From positions 1,611,949 to 1,675,948 of the forward strand of contig JNVV01000005.1 in the NCBI GenBank assembly GCA_000733355.1: a DNA stretch of 64,000 bases, written 5' to 3'. The DNA is from Falciphora oryzae (Eukaryota > Ascomycota > Sordariomycetes > Magnaporthales > Magnaporthaceae). The position numbers were made by a program, and so were the translations under genes. Under the pieces are notes generated by a model that had not been told where the DNA came from, did no database searches, and worked only from the letters and a program-made list of their open reading frames with translations. This document shows positions 11,240 to 23,199 of this stretch, one piece after another (position 1 is the first letter of the stretch; each line of letters opens with the position of its first letter).

Positions 11240-12942
11240 ATGTGGCATCCGGAAGACGTTGTGACCGCCCCCTTCGAAGCCGGCCTGGGCGTCTACCAAT
11301 GGCTCGCCAACAAGGTCCTGGCGCCCCGCCCGCCGCCGCAGGACTCCCACCCGCGACCGGACCGCCCGACCATCGCCGTCGTCGGCGCGGGTATCACGGG
11401 CGTGACGGCGGCGGCGCACTGCGTCGGGCACGGCTTCGACGTGGTCATCTTCGAAGCCGGGCCGCGCAGCCAGCTGGGCGGCATCTGGACGGGCGTCAAC
11501 GACTCGTCCAAGCTGCAGATCCACTCGGCCATGTACCGCTTCCACCCGTCGGTGCGGTGGTCGCGCGGGTACCCCAACAAGGACGAGATCCTGACGCAGG
11601 TCGAAGAGCTCTGGAGCCGGTATGGGCTCGAGGGCAAGACCGCGTTTGATACCAAGGTGCACACGACCTCGCAAGACGCCAAGGGCCGCTGGGTCATCAA
11701 CGACGACCCGAGCCTCGGCCGCTTCGAGGGCCTGATTGCCGCCGTGGGGACCTGCGGCGAGCCAAAGATGCCGCACATCGAGGGCATGGACAAGTTTGAG
11801 GGGGAGACCTACCACTCGAGCCAGCTAACGGAGTAAGTTGTGGGAGACCTTTCTACTGTCAGTCAGCGTAGGCACTGACGATAATGGAAACACAACAGCA
11901 AATCGCCCAAGGGCAAAAACATCGCCATCATCGGCGGCGGCGCCAGCGCGGTCGAGGCGCTCGAGTGGGCGTTCGACAAGGGCGCGGCGCACGCGACCAT
12001 CGTGTCGCGCAGCGACAAGTGGATCATCCCGCGTAACCTGCTCGTCGACATTTTACTATCATGGAACGTGCTCGGCCAGGAGACCATCTTCTCGTGGATC
12101 CCCGAGCTGCTCCTGCGTAAGCTCTTCTACCGCGACCTGGAGGAGCTCTCGCCGCCCGCCGACAAGGGCATCTTCACCGACACCCCCATGGTCAACTCCG
12201 AGGTCATGCGCCACCTGCGCTCCGGCCGGGCCGAGTGGGTGCGCTGCGACGTCGAGGGCTTCGTCCGGGATGGGGTAGCCGTCAAGCAGCGGGCTAGAGG
12301 TGTGCCGCCCGGCGGGCCGGGGAGGGAGAGGCGCATTGATGCGGACATAGTGGTGATGGCGACGGGGTTCAAGAGGCCATCGCTGGCTTTCCTACCTGAT
12401 GACTGCTTCGAGGAGCCGTACGGCCCGCCGAACTGGTACCTCCAGACGTTCCCGCCCGTGCACCCGTCTATATCCGCCATCAACTGGTAAGCAATGCTTT
12501 CTGTTAATGTTCATCCATCGTCCATCCCTATATCTTCTCCACTCACTAGCGTCGGACGAACTCCCACAGCACATACGTATCGGCCATCGGCACCGTCGGC
12601 AACTGGCACATCGGCATCTACACGCGCATCCTGCTCATGTTCCTCGTGGACCCGTTTACGCGCCCAGCGCCATGGTGGATGCGGCGCTGGATCGACATGA
12701 CAAAGGTCCTCAAGGCGGCCGGCCCCACGTCGGCCTTTGACTTCTTCACCTACATCGAGCTGCTCTGGTGGTTCGTCTTCTGCATCTCCTTCAACCCCTT
12801 CCGCTGGAAGTGGGCACTCTTCGTCTTCCTGGGCGTCGGCCTTGCCATCCCGGACAAGGTCGCCGACCTCGAGACCCGGCTCATGCTGCGCGCCGGCTGG
12901 GACAGGCGTGAGGAGGGAAGGGATGAGGGGAAGAGCTTTTAG
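11240..12942 (+). CDS. Flavin-containing monooxygenase
   Basis: FAD- and NADPH-dependent monooxygenase (FMO / Baeyer-Villiger-like class B). Three exons: 11240-11832, 11899-12486, 12570-12942, total 517 aa with frame kept. After MWHPEDVV comes the FAD Rossmann motif GAGITGVTAA with the downstream acidic residue (VVIFEAG) and QLGGIWTG. A second nucleotide-binding motif, IAIIGGGASAVEA, fits NADPH. ATGFKRP near the end of exon 2 is the C-terminal FMO signature. The last exon has hydrophobic stretches (LLWWFVFCISF, WALFVFLGVGLAI), suggesting a C-terminal membrane anchor. The exon 1/2 and 2/3 junctions split codons to give Asp and Cys. Substrate cannot be told from sequence. The NTF2-fold gene follows on the same strand 750 bp away, but nothing else suggests a biosynthetic cluster. 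Confidence 0.85.
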
Positions 12943-13689
12943 TGGCAGTTTCTTTCCTTGGCGAATCGCGGCGGAAAGTTGGGCAGACAGTCCGCGGCAC
13001 GCGAAGGTCAAGACGGGGCAGATATCACCATCAGACCAGGGTCAGGAGGGGGGCAATGGCCGACGCGCTTTGCAAAGGGGAATTGGTACACTCAGTAGAA
13101 GCCGGATAAGGGACGTGGCCTACATAGACTGCCATTTCTTCCGAGTCTTGAACCTTGTGCTTGTGCATTCTTGTCCTGATTGAGAACCATAGAGATGGGA
13201 TGACTTTCGGCACAAAGCCCGCTCCTCGGGAGTCCTTGGATCGTGGCCAGCAACGGACCATCGACCGCAGATGAACATTCTTTGCCCAACGTACTGACAC
13301 TAAATTGCGATAGGTGGGATCCATGCATCGTCATGGTCCTCCGTGAAGTATAAATAATTGATCCAAGGCATCTTTCGGCTACAAACTTTTGAATTTTGGC
13401 CAGCTGCTTCGTCTGATTTCGCGTTTGGCCGCCTTCTCGGTCGCCATTAGCCCGGTCAGACCCTGGAAAGTCGAGCGTCAGCATGTCATCACCCGACCCC
13501 TGAGCACAGGCCTGGCAGCACAAGGCGCAGCACCACGCTAGCACTGGGAAGCCCACCACGCCACCAGACGGGTGTAGTTCTCGCTGTTCGCCTGCGCACA
13601 TGTTTCTCCATCCCCCTCCCTTATCGGAACCCACCTCACCACCAGCAACTTTCACAAGCGCCAAGACGTCGAGATATCTACCTACTACG
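12943..13689. other. Intergenic, nothing recognised
   Basis: 3' flank of the monooxygenase and 5' flank of the NTF2-fold gene, both plus strand. No conserved frame or repeat. Confidence 0.4.
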
Positions 13690-14584
13690 ATGGAGAACCC
13701 GGGTAAGCCTGCCGCTTGGGCCACACTTTTCTTACCAACCTACCTCTTTGCTAACCAAACCAACCTACAAAAACCCTCCATATCCTCAGAGGAGGACATC
13801 GACGCCGTCCTCAAGACGCTCTGCCAGGGCGCGCCCGACGAGCAGCAGGCCGCGATCGAGGCCTACTTCCTGCCCGACGCCGCCTTCGCGCACCCCTTCT
13901 GCCGCGTGCCGCGCTTCAAGCCGACGCGCGTGCCGCACCTCGTCCCCGGCCACGAGCACGTCGTCTGCTCGCGCGACGCCGTCAGGGCCATCTACCGCTG
14001 GTACCGCTTCCTGAGCCCGCGCATCGACTTCCAGATCGACTCTAGGGGTGTGTACTATATGCCCGCCCATCCACTGCCGGTTACTCGCCGAGCACACCGC
14101 GGGGAGAGTGTGTGTGATAGTCCCTGTTGTAAGCTAACGGTTTTTGACTGTGCTGTCCACGGCACGAAAAGCCTACGACAAGCGCAACCACATCCTCTAC
14201 CTCACCATCCACCAACGGTTCGCCATCTGGTTCTTCCCCTTCTACAACGCAAACGTGCGCCTCGTGACCGAGGTCCACCTGTCGCAGCGGCTTCCCTCAG
14301 GTGCGGCAGAGGCATCGGGGCCACCACAAGAACAAGCACCACAGGAGCAGCAGAAAAAGGACGAGGCAGGGGGTGCGGCCGCTGTCAGGCCACGGTATTA
14401 CATCGCGAAGCAAGAGGACCACTACCAGGTGAACGAGTATCTCCGCTTCGTGCTTCCCGTCGTGGGGCCCTTGGCCTGGACTGCCTGGCAGTTGATCAGC
14501 TCTTTGATATGCATACTGTTGACACTACCGCTCTTCGTCCTTGACCGCACATCCAAGGGGAAACATGCGTTACCTGGTGCATAG
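13690..14584 (+). CDS. SigF-like NTF2-like domain protein
   Basis: Small alpha+beta barrel protein of the fungal SigF-like NTF2 family; molecular role unknown. Three exons: 13690-13702, 13790-14047, 14172-14584, giving 227 aa. Exon 1 encodes only MENP plus one base; joining restores MENPEEDIDAVLKTLC. The NTF2-like part holds the family strings AFAHPFCRV, AVRAIYRWYRFLSPRIDFQI and HILYLTIHQRFAIWFFPFY. After a low-complexity Gln/Glu/Ala insert the protein ends with QEDHYQVNEYLRFV and a hydrophobic segment (LISSLICILLTLPLFVL), so it is probably tail-anchored in a membrane. Length and C-terminal helix match relatives. The second intron (14048-14171) uses a GTGTGT donor and an AAAAG acceptor, weaker than the others but required for the frame. 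Confidence 0.78.
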
Positions 14585-15011
14585 CGATGGAAGAATGCTT
14601 GTGTTCAGGATGGGCCTGGGTAGATATTGTAACAATTCATTATTGCATTGTCACAAAAAGTCCCCGTGTCCGATAGTGTAGGGGCCTGACTAGCATATTC
14701 CTGTAGATCGAAGCGAAGTGATCTCAAGTTCTAGGTACAAGCAAGGCATGGCCTGGTACCTGTGAAACATAGTAGCCAAATGAAGCAAGGAACCCCCACA
14801 TTTTCCACAACCATTGAACCATTAGATATTCGGGAGAAAAGCACCAGCCGTTCCAGAAATTGGAGACATCACGACTGCAATCGAAATGATCGAAACGAAA
14901 AAAAAAAGGCTATCAGTCCTGAATAGCTCCTCAAACAGGGCAAAGTTTACACCTGCATACGGCCCAGGATCCACAACACTGGGAAACGGTTAAGGTCTCC
15001 GGACCGGGCAC
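14585..15011. other. Intergenic between convergent genes
   Basis: 3' flanks of the NTF2-fold gene (+) and the coiled-coil gene (-). Nothing recognised. Confidence 0.4.
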
Positions 15012-16775
15012 TTAATGACAGTAACCGAGCTTGCTGAGAATGCGCTTTGTCTCCTTGCTGCGACTCCGAGCCTCCGCCATGATGGAGTGGAAGTCAAACA
15101 AATCAGGACCCGGTAGGGATTTCTCAATTCCCTCGTGGGCACTCTCGAAATTTCGGGCGACATGGTCGCATTGCCGCCGGTAGTGGAGGCTGAGGTCGCT
15201 TTGCTCTTGCTGGTGCACACTACTTAGTTTGTCGATCGTTTGTGTCAATCGCTCGAGGTCGCTTGTGACCATGTTGAGAGAAGCCTCCTTTTGGTTGAGG
15301 TCGTCCACGGTAGACTGCAAAGTCGATGTTAGCTAGTCTCGGCGAGCAGTGTTGGCGCATGGATTTTGTCTTACATCAATGATCCTTGAGATGGTCTGCA
15401 GCACTTCCCGCTGATATTGCGATGGGCCACCAATGCCATCCGATTCGGAAGCCATCGGGCTTCCCCCCAAAACATCGTCTTGCGGTGTTGGCGATGCCTC
15501 AGTTTGTCTAGGTGAGCTTATCGAGTAGAGACTATGTCTTGCAGGCCTTCTAGAGTCCTCAGTCTGTCGGGGTGGATCCCGTGCGTGAACGCGAGGGCTT
15601 GGAAGCTTTGCCTTGCGTTCTGCACACCTGTGGGTGGGATATTCCGATGATTCTGTCCGTGTTTTGCGCTGAGGGGGCTCTGGTGATGAGGGAGACGAAG
15701 ATGACAGCACAATTATGGAAGGTCGAGGTGCTTGTGCCGAGACGGGTGATCGCTGTGTAACTGGCTCGACTGGTAGACCGGGAGCAGACGTGACATTGGG
15801 TGCAGCGTGGCTGTGTTTGCGCGAGGTATCAGGAGGCGACGTGACGGCGAAGACTACGCGAGGCTTCTTGGGGCTGGGCCTTCGCTGTGGTGATGACCAA
15901 TCATAGTCTGTTGCTGACACCATACGAGGCAAGGCAGAGTAGCCATCGTTCTCAGAAGCCAGGGCGCAAGAAGCTACCCTACCGTCATCGCCTTGTGATA
16001 TGGCAGTCATGGATGGGAGTTTGATGTCCTCAGAAGGGGGACCCGAGTTGCTTCCAGTCTTGCCCGCGACTGATGTGTCGGTCTTGCTGTGGTGACCGAC
16101 TGGGCTTGTAGGGGCCGTGTCGCTCGTATCATCTGGACGCCCAGAGAATTGGACGATCTCGAAGATGTCTTGGGAGTTACCGGCTTGTGTGAGGTTGGGG
16201 AGCGAGCCACTGTCTGACGGCGGCGACGAGAGGGGGTCGGATTTAAGGACGTTCAGGACGTCCCGAACGACTCTGGCTCTGGGAGCAGGCTCCGGCGGAG
16301 AGCTTAACTGATCAGCAGAGCTCAACTGCTTTTGGGGTCTCGGAGCCACGACCCTCTTGAACAGGGTCGAGGCGAGGTCGGAGTTTCCTCCGCGCTTGCG
16401 TCCCCGAGGCTCTTCCAGGGCCGGAGATCTTGGCACAGCCTTTTGAGGGTCCGTTTTAGGAGTCAAGGGTGAGGAAGGCAAAGAAAAGGTGCGTGGCGTG
16501 CGCGACTGGGGCTTCTCCGGCGACTGAAGCTTCTCGGTTTCTTGTCCTGGGGCGTCTTCGTGGGCAATCGACTGCTTGGGCTTTCCTCGTTTGCGCGCCT
16601 GAGGTCGAGGGGCTGGGGGCACGGGGCCTGTCGCCTCGGACGTAGGAAGGTATTCCGAGTACTGCCCTGATGACGACTCATCGTGGGGGCCATCGGCGCT
16701 GTCTCTCCCGCCAGCTATCAAGAGGTCGGAGCCTTGGAGCCTCCCGCAGATTGGCGTCGGCGATCGGGGCGGCAT
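15012..16775 (-). CDS. Disordered Ser/Pro-rich protein with C-terminal coiled coil
   Basis: Two exons, 16775-15375 and 15314-15012, with a 60-nt phase-0 intron (GTAAGA donor, TTTGCAG acceptor), total 567 aa. The first ~440 residues are low complexity: Ser/Pro/Arg-rich with many SPxK/R and S/T-P motifs, basic patches (RKRGKPKQ, PRGRKRGG) and acidic serine runs, as in a phosphorylated nuclear protein. Around residue 450 (GGPSQYQREVLQTISRIID) an ordered part begins, followed by a heptad-like helix (DDLNQKEASLNMVTSDLERL, then TIDKL and VHQQEQSDL) and a short basic end, ETKRILSKLGYCH. I do not recognise the family. The layout resembles fungal chromosome- or meiosis-associated proteins that dimerise through a C-terminal coil, but that is only an analogy. 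Confidence 0.65.
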
Positions 16776-17350
16776 TCTGGTGGCTACATGTACGTTATGC
16801 CGGCAGGCCCAAGTAGCGCCAGAGGCGACACAGGCAGTCTCTATGGGAACCCTAGTACTGCAGTTCGACGGTATTGTTGGCCCGGGGTCTGCATGGGGAA
16901 ATGAGGGGTTTCCTAATGGGAGGGCATGAGAGGCCGGGCGATTCTTCGGGCATCCAGGTTCAATCTGGTCAAGAATGTGGATTCCTAGAAGGCTCGATGG
17001 ACTGAGGAAGGCGCGTTTGCGCTGGTAGATGGGAATCTAGATTCATTTGTGGGCGGCAGGAGCTGTGCCAGACGGAAGGCACGAGACAGCGCCGAACGCC
17101 GACGAAGCATGTGTGCACCATACAGGCTTGCAGCACGGACAAGTTACCAAATCTAGGGATTGTGTTCCTCTGTTGTGATCATATCACGGGGCGTATCATT
17201 AGAGCTAGCTACCTAAATTAGTCAAAAGGGGGAGGAGAAGGACTTGGAACAAAGCGAGAGAATGGCAGTGATTCCCTCGCGACGAGAGTTGGGCAGAAGA
17301 AACAGCCAGCATCTCGGTGGTCAGAACAGTCGGACATACATGACACGCCT
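16776..17350. other. Intergenic, nothing recognised
   Basis: 5' flank of the coiled-coil gene and 3' flank of the HET gene, both on the minus strand. No conserved coding or repeat seen. Confidence 0.4.
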
Positions 17351-19432
17351 CTACTGTATGGTAATCACCTTCCCTGCCCCAGCGAAAATATCGGAAGAAG
17401 AAGGTTGACCAGGGCGAATACCAGCAGGGAGCATGTTGAGATAGGTATCCGTGAAGGTACCACTGTAATAGCGCTCAGCTGTCGCACCAATAAAGACATG
17501 CCCACGGCGCGAAAAGACACCCGTCGCCTCGTCCCCATGACGTTCCAACAAGAGCCCTCTGACCTGCAACGGCGGGTACTGTCTCAGTTCATGCTCGGGC
17601 GAGTCGCCACAGCCAAAAATGGGGGCGAAGAATAGGGGCCCGCTAGTATTGGCGGCGTCGGCCGTGTCAAGGTGCACAGTTGCATGCTTCTCTATGTCGG
17701 CACCGATTAGGGTGAGCGGAGGCTGCGTCTCAAGCCGCACCGCGTGAAGCAGGCAGCGAAGGTGGATGCGGCCGTGATGATAAGTACCCCGCGGATCAGG
17801 CTCGTCCATTTCGACGCTGACGACTTTCGCGAGCAACTGGACATGGTACCCATCGTAGTGTTGCCGCTGAGACATGCGGATGCCTCCGTTTATGCTCATC
17901 CAGGACCATGATGGCGCGAAATCGTTTCTAGTCGCCAAGGTGACGTCGCTCCGTTTCTTGGTTTCCCAGCACATCTGTATCTCCATTTCCAACCTCCACA
18001 GCCCTACGCAGTAACAGTCGCCGCCATCGCGGTCGACGTCGCCCAGCACGCCCCGCAGCGAGCCCACCATCCCTGAAATGGCGATAAGCTTGTCCGTCGC
18101 GTGCGAAAGGTGGCTTTCCGAGTACGTATCGACGATATTGGTCCACTGACTGGGCGCCTGGTCTCTCTCGGTAGCTACCGCCAGCATGCTCGAGCTGCGC
18201 TTAGGACCGATGCCGGAAGAGACCTTGCCCGGCCAGATCTGGGTGCCCGAAGGGACGCTCTCCGGCGCGGTGAATTCGGCGCAGTCCCATATGGCCTGCT
18301 CCTCGGTGAAGTGCGCAATCCGGGGTGAGAGGAACCGCTCTTGCACTACCCAGCCGCGCGAGTTGAGCGGCGCCTGGTCGACCACCACCTCCCAGTAGGA
18401 ACGAATGTCCGCGGCAGCCTCCACAACGACGAAAAGGCCGTTTAGAGCGCCGTTGGAGACACGGAACGGCCCTGCCGACATGTTCTCCGGCGTGCGCTGG
18501 GCAAACATACCGGCGTGGCTGTCGACGGCGCGCGTGGCGGCAAGAGTCAGTACGCTCTGCCGGTAAACATTGAGCATCGTCTTGATCTCAATGGCCTTGT
18601 CGTCATCGGAATCCTGGATGATACACAGAGAGTCGATCCAGATGTAAGCGATGCCGAGGGCCCGAGAGGCATGTATGGCATCTCGGAAATTGGCGGGCAG
18701 TGAGGACAGCTCGATGCTGTTCTTGAGCTGCTCCAGAGCGCCGGTTGTGCACCGTGTAATATCATGACGGCCGCCCCAGCAGTGACTTAGGGTCGCATAT
18801 GGACCCTTGGGCGGTGTGTCGCGTGTGGTGATCAACCTCACCTGGGAACCGTCGACTTGAATGAGACGCGTGGGATACCAGGGCGGCTGCGCGGCGGCGC
18901 CGCGACATGTCTTGTGGCTAGCTTGACATTTCTTCATACATTCTTTGATGAATGCAAAGCTCTCGGGTGAACTGGTATTTGTGGACGTCACCCTCGCGAT
19001 GAGTTCGAGTGGCTCTGCGTAGCGGAGGCCTTATTAATCCGTAGCCTGGCTGAGAAAGTTCTATCCATGTTTCCTACCTTGGATTTTTACTTGTTCGAGC
19101 AGCAGCATGACCTCCGTCAAGTCCCAATCCGCCCCAATGTAGCGGACGGCAAAAGTGGCAAACGGCACTGGGGTATTGACGCCACGGGGGTTGTACAGGA
19201 GCGAGCTGGTAAGTTGGACAACTAGACCTTCCCCATCGTCCCCTTGAACCAGTCCCTCAAGCTGGCGATACATGGCATGGCAGGCGACGCAGGAGAGGCT
19301 GCTCCTCCTGATGACAGCCAGGGGCAGGGTCCATTCCGCGCTGGAGGTCCATCCCTCGGTGGAGCTCCATCTGCCGTCCTCGTGGTGGGTGACGGGCTGG
19401 TCAAATACTTGTTGGCAGCAGACGCACAGCAT
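17351..19432 (-). CDS. HET-domain protein
   Basis: Heterokaryon-incompatibility (HET) domain protein; HET proteins trigger regulated cell death when unlike fungal individuals fuse. Two exons, 19432-19078 and 19014-17351, joined over a 63-nt intron to give 672 aa. The N-terminal exon has paired Cys motifs (MLCVCCQQVF, SCVACHAMYRQ). The HET core follows: PYATLSHCWGG, LPANFRDAIHASRALGIAYI, then IWIDSLCIIQDSDDD, SVLTLAAT and SRGWVVQERFLSPRIAHF. All three classical HET blocks are intact, so the gene looks functional. The ATG at 19432 places the CxCC motif at the very N-terminus as in related proteins; the frame is open further upstream to 19513. HET genes are numerous and fast-evolving, so a partner or specificity cannot be assigned. 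Confidence 0.88.
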
Positions 19433-20966
19433 CGCTGACGATATGAGGGGGTTTTCAGCTTGCCGGGTGGTCTTCAGAGCGGCTGTTCGATCCTGGTGGA
19501 GGTTATTTCCCAAGAGTTGCCTCTAGAGCATTGAAGTTGCCCCGCGACGGCCACAACCCGGACGAGGTGTTTGGAGCTCATCGCCCTATGCCATTGGCCA
19601 CACCACGAAAGCAGAGACAAAACATCAACGGTTCTGGATATGGTACGAGTGGTGTGACTGCGAGCAATTGCAGCAGCATTGGTGGCTGCCTCCGGCCGAC
19701 TAAAAGGGGTAAAAAAAAAAAATCCCTGCCTAGTGCAAACCAACAGAGCACCCCGCGCATTTAGCCCACCTTGCTGCCTGTGGAAGCTTGAAATTGAGCT
19801 CACGCAAACAAGCCCAAACCGCCCAGAGCTCCCAACGCGCAGAGACAGCAAATGCGACAGCTGCAGACGAGCGTTATTCTCCAAGCAGACACACAAGCGA
19901 TTTCCTCTTGGCAAAGAAGCGAAGACATGGCGCCCTGCAATACGTTATCGCTCTTTGAGTCGAATGCATGTATGCATTCCATCACAAGACATGTGGCTGC
20001 TTGTGGAATTCCGCCCCGTCCTGGCTTGGTGTCCAAAATCGGGGTTGGGTGTCTGCCTGAGCTACCACGCCTGGCTCCCTGCCCGATTCTGCCCAGGCTC
20101 ACCTCGGTTCGTGGCGGCTCTCCATCCACTGGTCTGGACCCTTGCAAAGCACGGCGCGGCCCAGGACCCCTGCCATTGGGCGCGGCACTCATTGAGTTGG
20201 TGACCCCGCATCGCCAGCTCAGGCGGAGTTTTGCTCAGCCGCAGGGAGGGAGCTCTTTCGCTGCGCTGGCCCAGAGCGCCGCCGCTGCCCCTTGCTCGCA
20301 GCTTGTCCCGCAGTGTCTTCGTCATCCACGGCCTGACACGGGGCATGTTCTTCTCCCGAAAGAGGGATACCCCTGCCGGGGCGCTCCTCCTCTTTTTTTT
20401 TGTCCTTTTTTTTTTTTTATTATTCTTCCTCCGCCCCTCCTGGATTTTACCTTTTTATTTTTCCTGCCCGCGTCCACCCTCCACCTGGCGACACAGACGG
20501 CGTCATTGGTAGCATCGCGGTCCTACCCCTTCCGCGATTTCGTGTCCGAAAACTGCGACTACTAGAATCACTATCGCGGTCCGTGTTGATTCACTGCGAC
20601 AACTCCCTGTGCTGCGCGGAGCAGGGTCCTGCCTGCAAACCCACGAACCTCCTGACGCAGATCGCAGTCAGCGTTGCGCGGCCACCTCGCCCCTCCAAGT
20701 ACCTCGAGCGTCTCCCCATAACCTGGCAGGTGACTGGTACCTAGGCTGAAGGCCCCCTTGGCCGGTCGACTCTCCTCGTCCTCGCGATTACACCCCCTTC
20801 CCTCCATCTCCTCGCCAACTACATCTTCGCCGACCGCAACCTCGCCGACACATCCCCCCTCCCCGGGCGCCCTCCAACCCACCTCGCGACACAATCCGTC
20901 ACCCGGCCCTTCTCCCCCATCTCCAGACCCCGAGCGACCTCCCTCGTCGACCTTTCCAATCGAAGA
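19433..20966. other. Long divergent intergenic region with poly-T tract
   Basis: Separates the HET gene (-) from the protease gene (+). It contains T-rich runs at about 20392-20420 and a C/T-rich leader up to the protease start, typical of fungal 5' untranslated regions. Open frames here are pyrimidine-tract artefacts; no gene is recognised. Confidence 0.4.
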
Positions 20967-22254
20967 ATGCCCTCGTTCGGTGGGCGTCTTGGCCGTCACC
21001 TTGGTGAAACTGTAAGCAGTTCCATTGCCTCCAGCCACTGGGCCTAAAGAGGAAGATGAGTGGAAGAGAGATCAAGACCTTAGGGAAGGGAGACCTCCTC
21101 CCTCCTAGAAAGCCGCCGTCTCGGCCCCCTGCTATTCTCTTTAGAAAAGGAAACCGCGTGGAGAAGAAGCCCGTCAACTCGCCGAAGCTGGTCACGTTAA
21201 AGATCAAGATTAGCAAAAAAGACGAGCCTGACAATGATGAGCAGCTAACTCCCTCACACGGGTACCTGAAATGTAAGTACACCACAGGCAGCGCTGACCA
21301 TCGGCGCTGATGCCGATACCCGCCCCCGACCTGCCAGTCTGCGCTCTGCTGTAGCACAACTGACTCATCGCTACCGTCGCCAGACCACGAAATAACGATC
21401 CTGTACTCGGATGTTAGCGCGCTCAAGGAGGACTGGCTGAACGATACCGTAAGTCACTTGCGGGCCGCGAGACCTCTCCGAGAGAATGGACGCCGTAGGT
21501 GCCAGACTTTACTGACGCATCGTGTTTGCGCAGAACATCGCATTCTGGGAGGAGTAAGTCCCTAGCCATCTGCCCAGATCCGCAGCGTATGGTCTAGGCA
21601 TCGTTTGTCCCCGCATCCTAACCCCTCCTCTCCTTCAACAGATACATCGAGCATGAGATCCTCCCAAAGTACCCACAGGCGCGCATCGCGCTGATGCGCC
21701 CGACCATAGTCGCTCTGATGGTGCAGTCGGCGCGACTTAAGGACATCGAGTCGGCGCTGCCCGACTTCCGGCACGACACCCACATATTCATCCCAGTCAA
21801 TGACTCCATTAATGCTGGAAAGAAGGCGGACACGGGTAGTCACTGGTCGTTGCTCCTAGTCTCGAGGTTAGACGGCGTCGCGTTTCACTACGACTCGATG
21901 AACGACCACAATGAGCCGGCGGCGCGCGCATGCGTCGACCGTTTGTCCCGCGTGCTGCGCCAGCCCCTGCGGTTCTACCGAATCGTCGATATGCCGCAGC
22001 AGACCAACTCGAGCGACTGCGGCGTCATAGTGTGCATCCTCATGCGGCACCTGTTGGTCAAGAAGCTGCTGAATGCGAACGCGAGGGAGAAAGTGGGCAT
22101 GGGTCTTGCTGGAAAGCAGATCGACACCATCGGCGGACGCAAGGAAATGCTGCGGACTATAGAACAGCTGCGCAAGGAGGGCGAACGCCGGCGGAGCACG
22201 GGTGCCCTGCCGCTGACGATCCGGTCCGGCAACGAGCCGCCATACATCGACTAG
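20967..22254 (+). CDS. DEN1/SENP8-type ubiquitin-like (NEDD8) protease
   Basis: C48-family cysteine protease, most like deneddylase DEN1/NEDP1, which removes the ubiquitin-like protein NEDD8 from cullins and other targets. Five exons: 20967-21011, 21050-21272, 21384-21448, 21534-21553, 21642-22254; their sum is 966 nt, 321 aa. The catalytic triad is visible: His185 (GSHWSLLLVS), Asp202 (HYDSM) and Cys244 (SSDCGVIVC), with the oxyanion Gln nearby (MPQQTNSSDC). Upstream, HEITILYSDVSALKEDWLND and the 20-nt micro-exon (NIAFWEE) form the substrate-binding start of the domain. The N-terminal ~80 residues are basic and probably disordered. The start at 20967 is chosen because exon 1 splices in frame; the first acceptor (AAAG) is the least certain, and an internal start at 21056 is possible. 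Confidence 0.85.
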
Positions 22255-23199
22255 TAGAGATCGTGCGGCGGCGGCCGCGTCGGGGACGAACCTGCTTGCC
22301 GGCTGGAGGCGCATGTATGTGTTTCCCCACTGCCTTGCGAGCCGAGGCTTGCGGCAGTCCGTATCCTGGCCAGGATACCCGGGTCCTCCCTGGCCCCTCT
22401 CCCCCTCAGATCTTGTCACGGTCGCACAAGGCAGTATGCCTGCCGGATTTCTACTAGTCGTAGCCGGCATCGGAAGTTTCCTCGTGACAAGCGATTTTCC
22501 CTATGTTGGTATAACTAACGGTAATGACGCACTGCTTTGATGTGATGTGTGAGGGATGTCAAACTACATCTAAGCTCTATATATACGTGAGCTACTGATT
22601 CTTGTCCGCGTTATTTCCCCTTTTTCCGCTCTTTTTCGTTTTCCTTTCTCACTCCACATCTATCTCTACGGTTTCTAGGTGTCCCAAAAGAAAGAAAGCA
22701 CGGCGTTCCCGAAGCGTGGATGTTTCCATTTCGGTCCTCATAGACCAAGGGGCGTTAGAAGAGAGTTTGGAAGGCGATGGGGGTTCAACTTGCATTTTGT
22801 GCTTCTTTCTTCCTCCCCTTTTTCGTCCGAATCCTTCACCCCATTCTCCTCAAAACTTATTGGTGTAAACAAAGTCCTCGTGGATGGGGACCGCCAAGGA
22901 AGACCCGCAAGGGATAACAAAGAGAAGCGAGGACAGTGTGTTTGACAAATCCCAAGCCCGTTTCTCGATCATTGCGATAGACTCCTAAGGCACATGGCTG
23001 ACTTGACCTCTGTGAAGGCCGAAGCGGCTTGGGCTTGAAGATATTGCCGTTCCACGCAAGCTTAGCTCCCACTGTTGCATCGTTGTTGAGATCTGAGTAC
23101 AAGGAGTCTAGTTTATGGGTATCATAAAGCTATCCACTACTTCGCTATGGAGATGTAGATGAGCCGGCAGCGGTGGCACGAAATCAGAGTGTCCTAGCA
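22255..23199. other. Intergenic between convergent genes
   Basis: 3' flanks of the protease gene (+) and slx9 (-). Pyrimidine-rich runs near 22610-22680 and 22800-22850. No gene or repeat recognised. Confidence 0.4.

Noticed and set aside
11039..11815. 258-codon minus-strand frame over the monooxygenase
   Set aside because: GC-rich shadow of the FAD-binding exon; Arg/Val/Asp-rich translation typical of antisense frames.
11240..14584. Monooxygenase plus NTF2-fold gene as a secondary-metabolite cluster
   Set aside because: No polyketide synthase, peptide synthetase, terpene cyclase, transporter or pathway regulator is nearby; co-orientation alone is not enough.
15572..15906. Plus-strand open frames over the coiled-coil gene
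   Set aside because: Shadow frames of the 567-aa minus-strand gene; they lack conserved content.
20204..20565. Open frames rich in Phe/Pro through the poly-T region
   Set aside because: They arise from C/T-rich leader sequence upstream of the protease gene and match no family.
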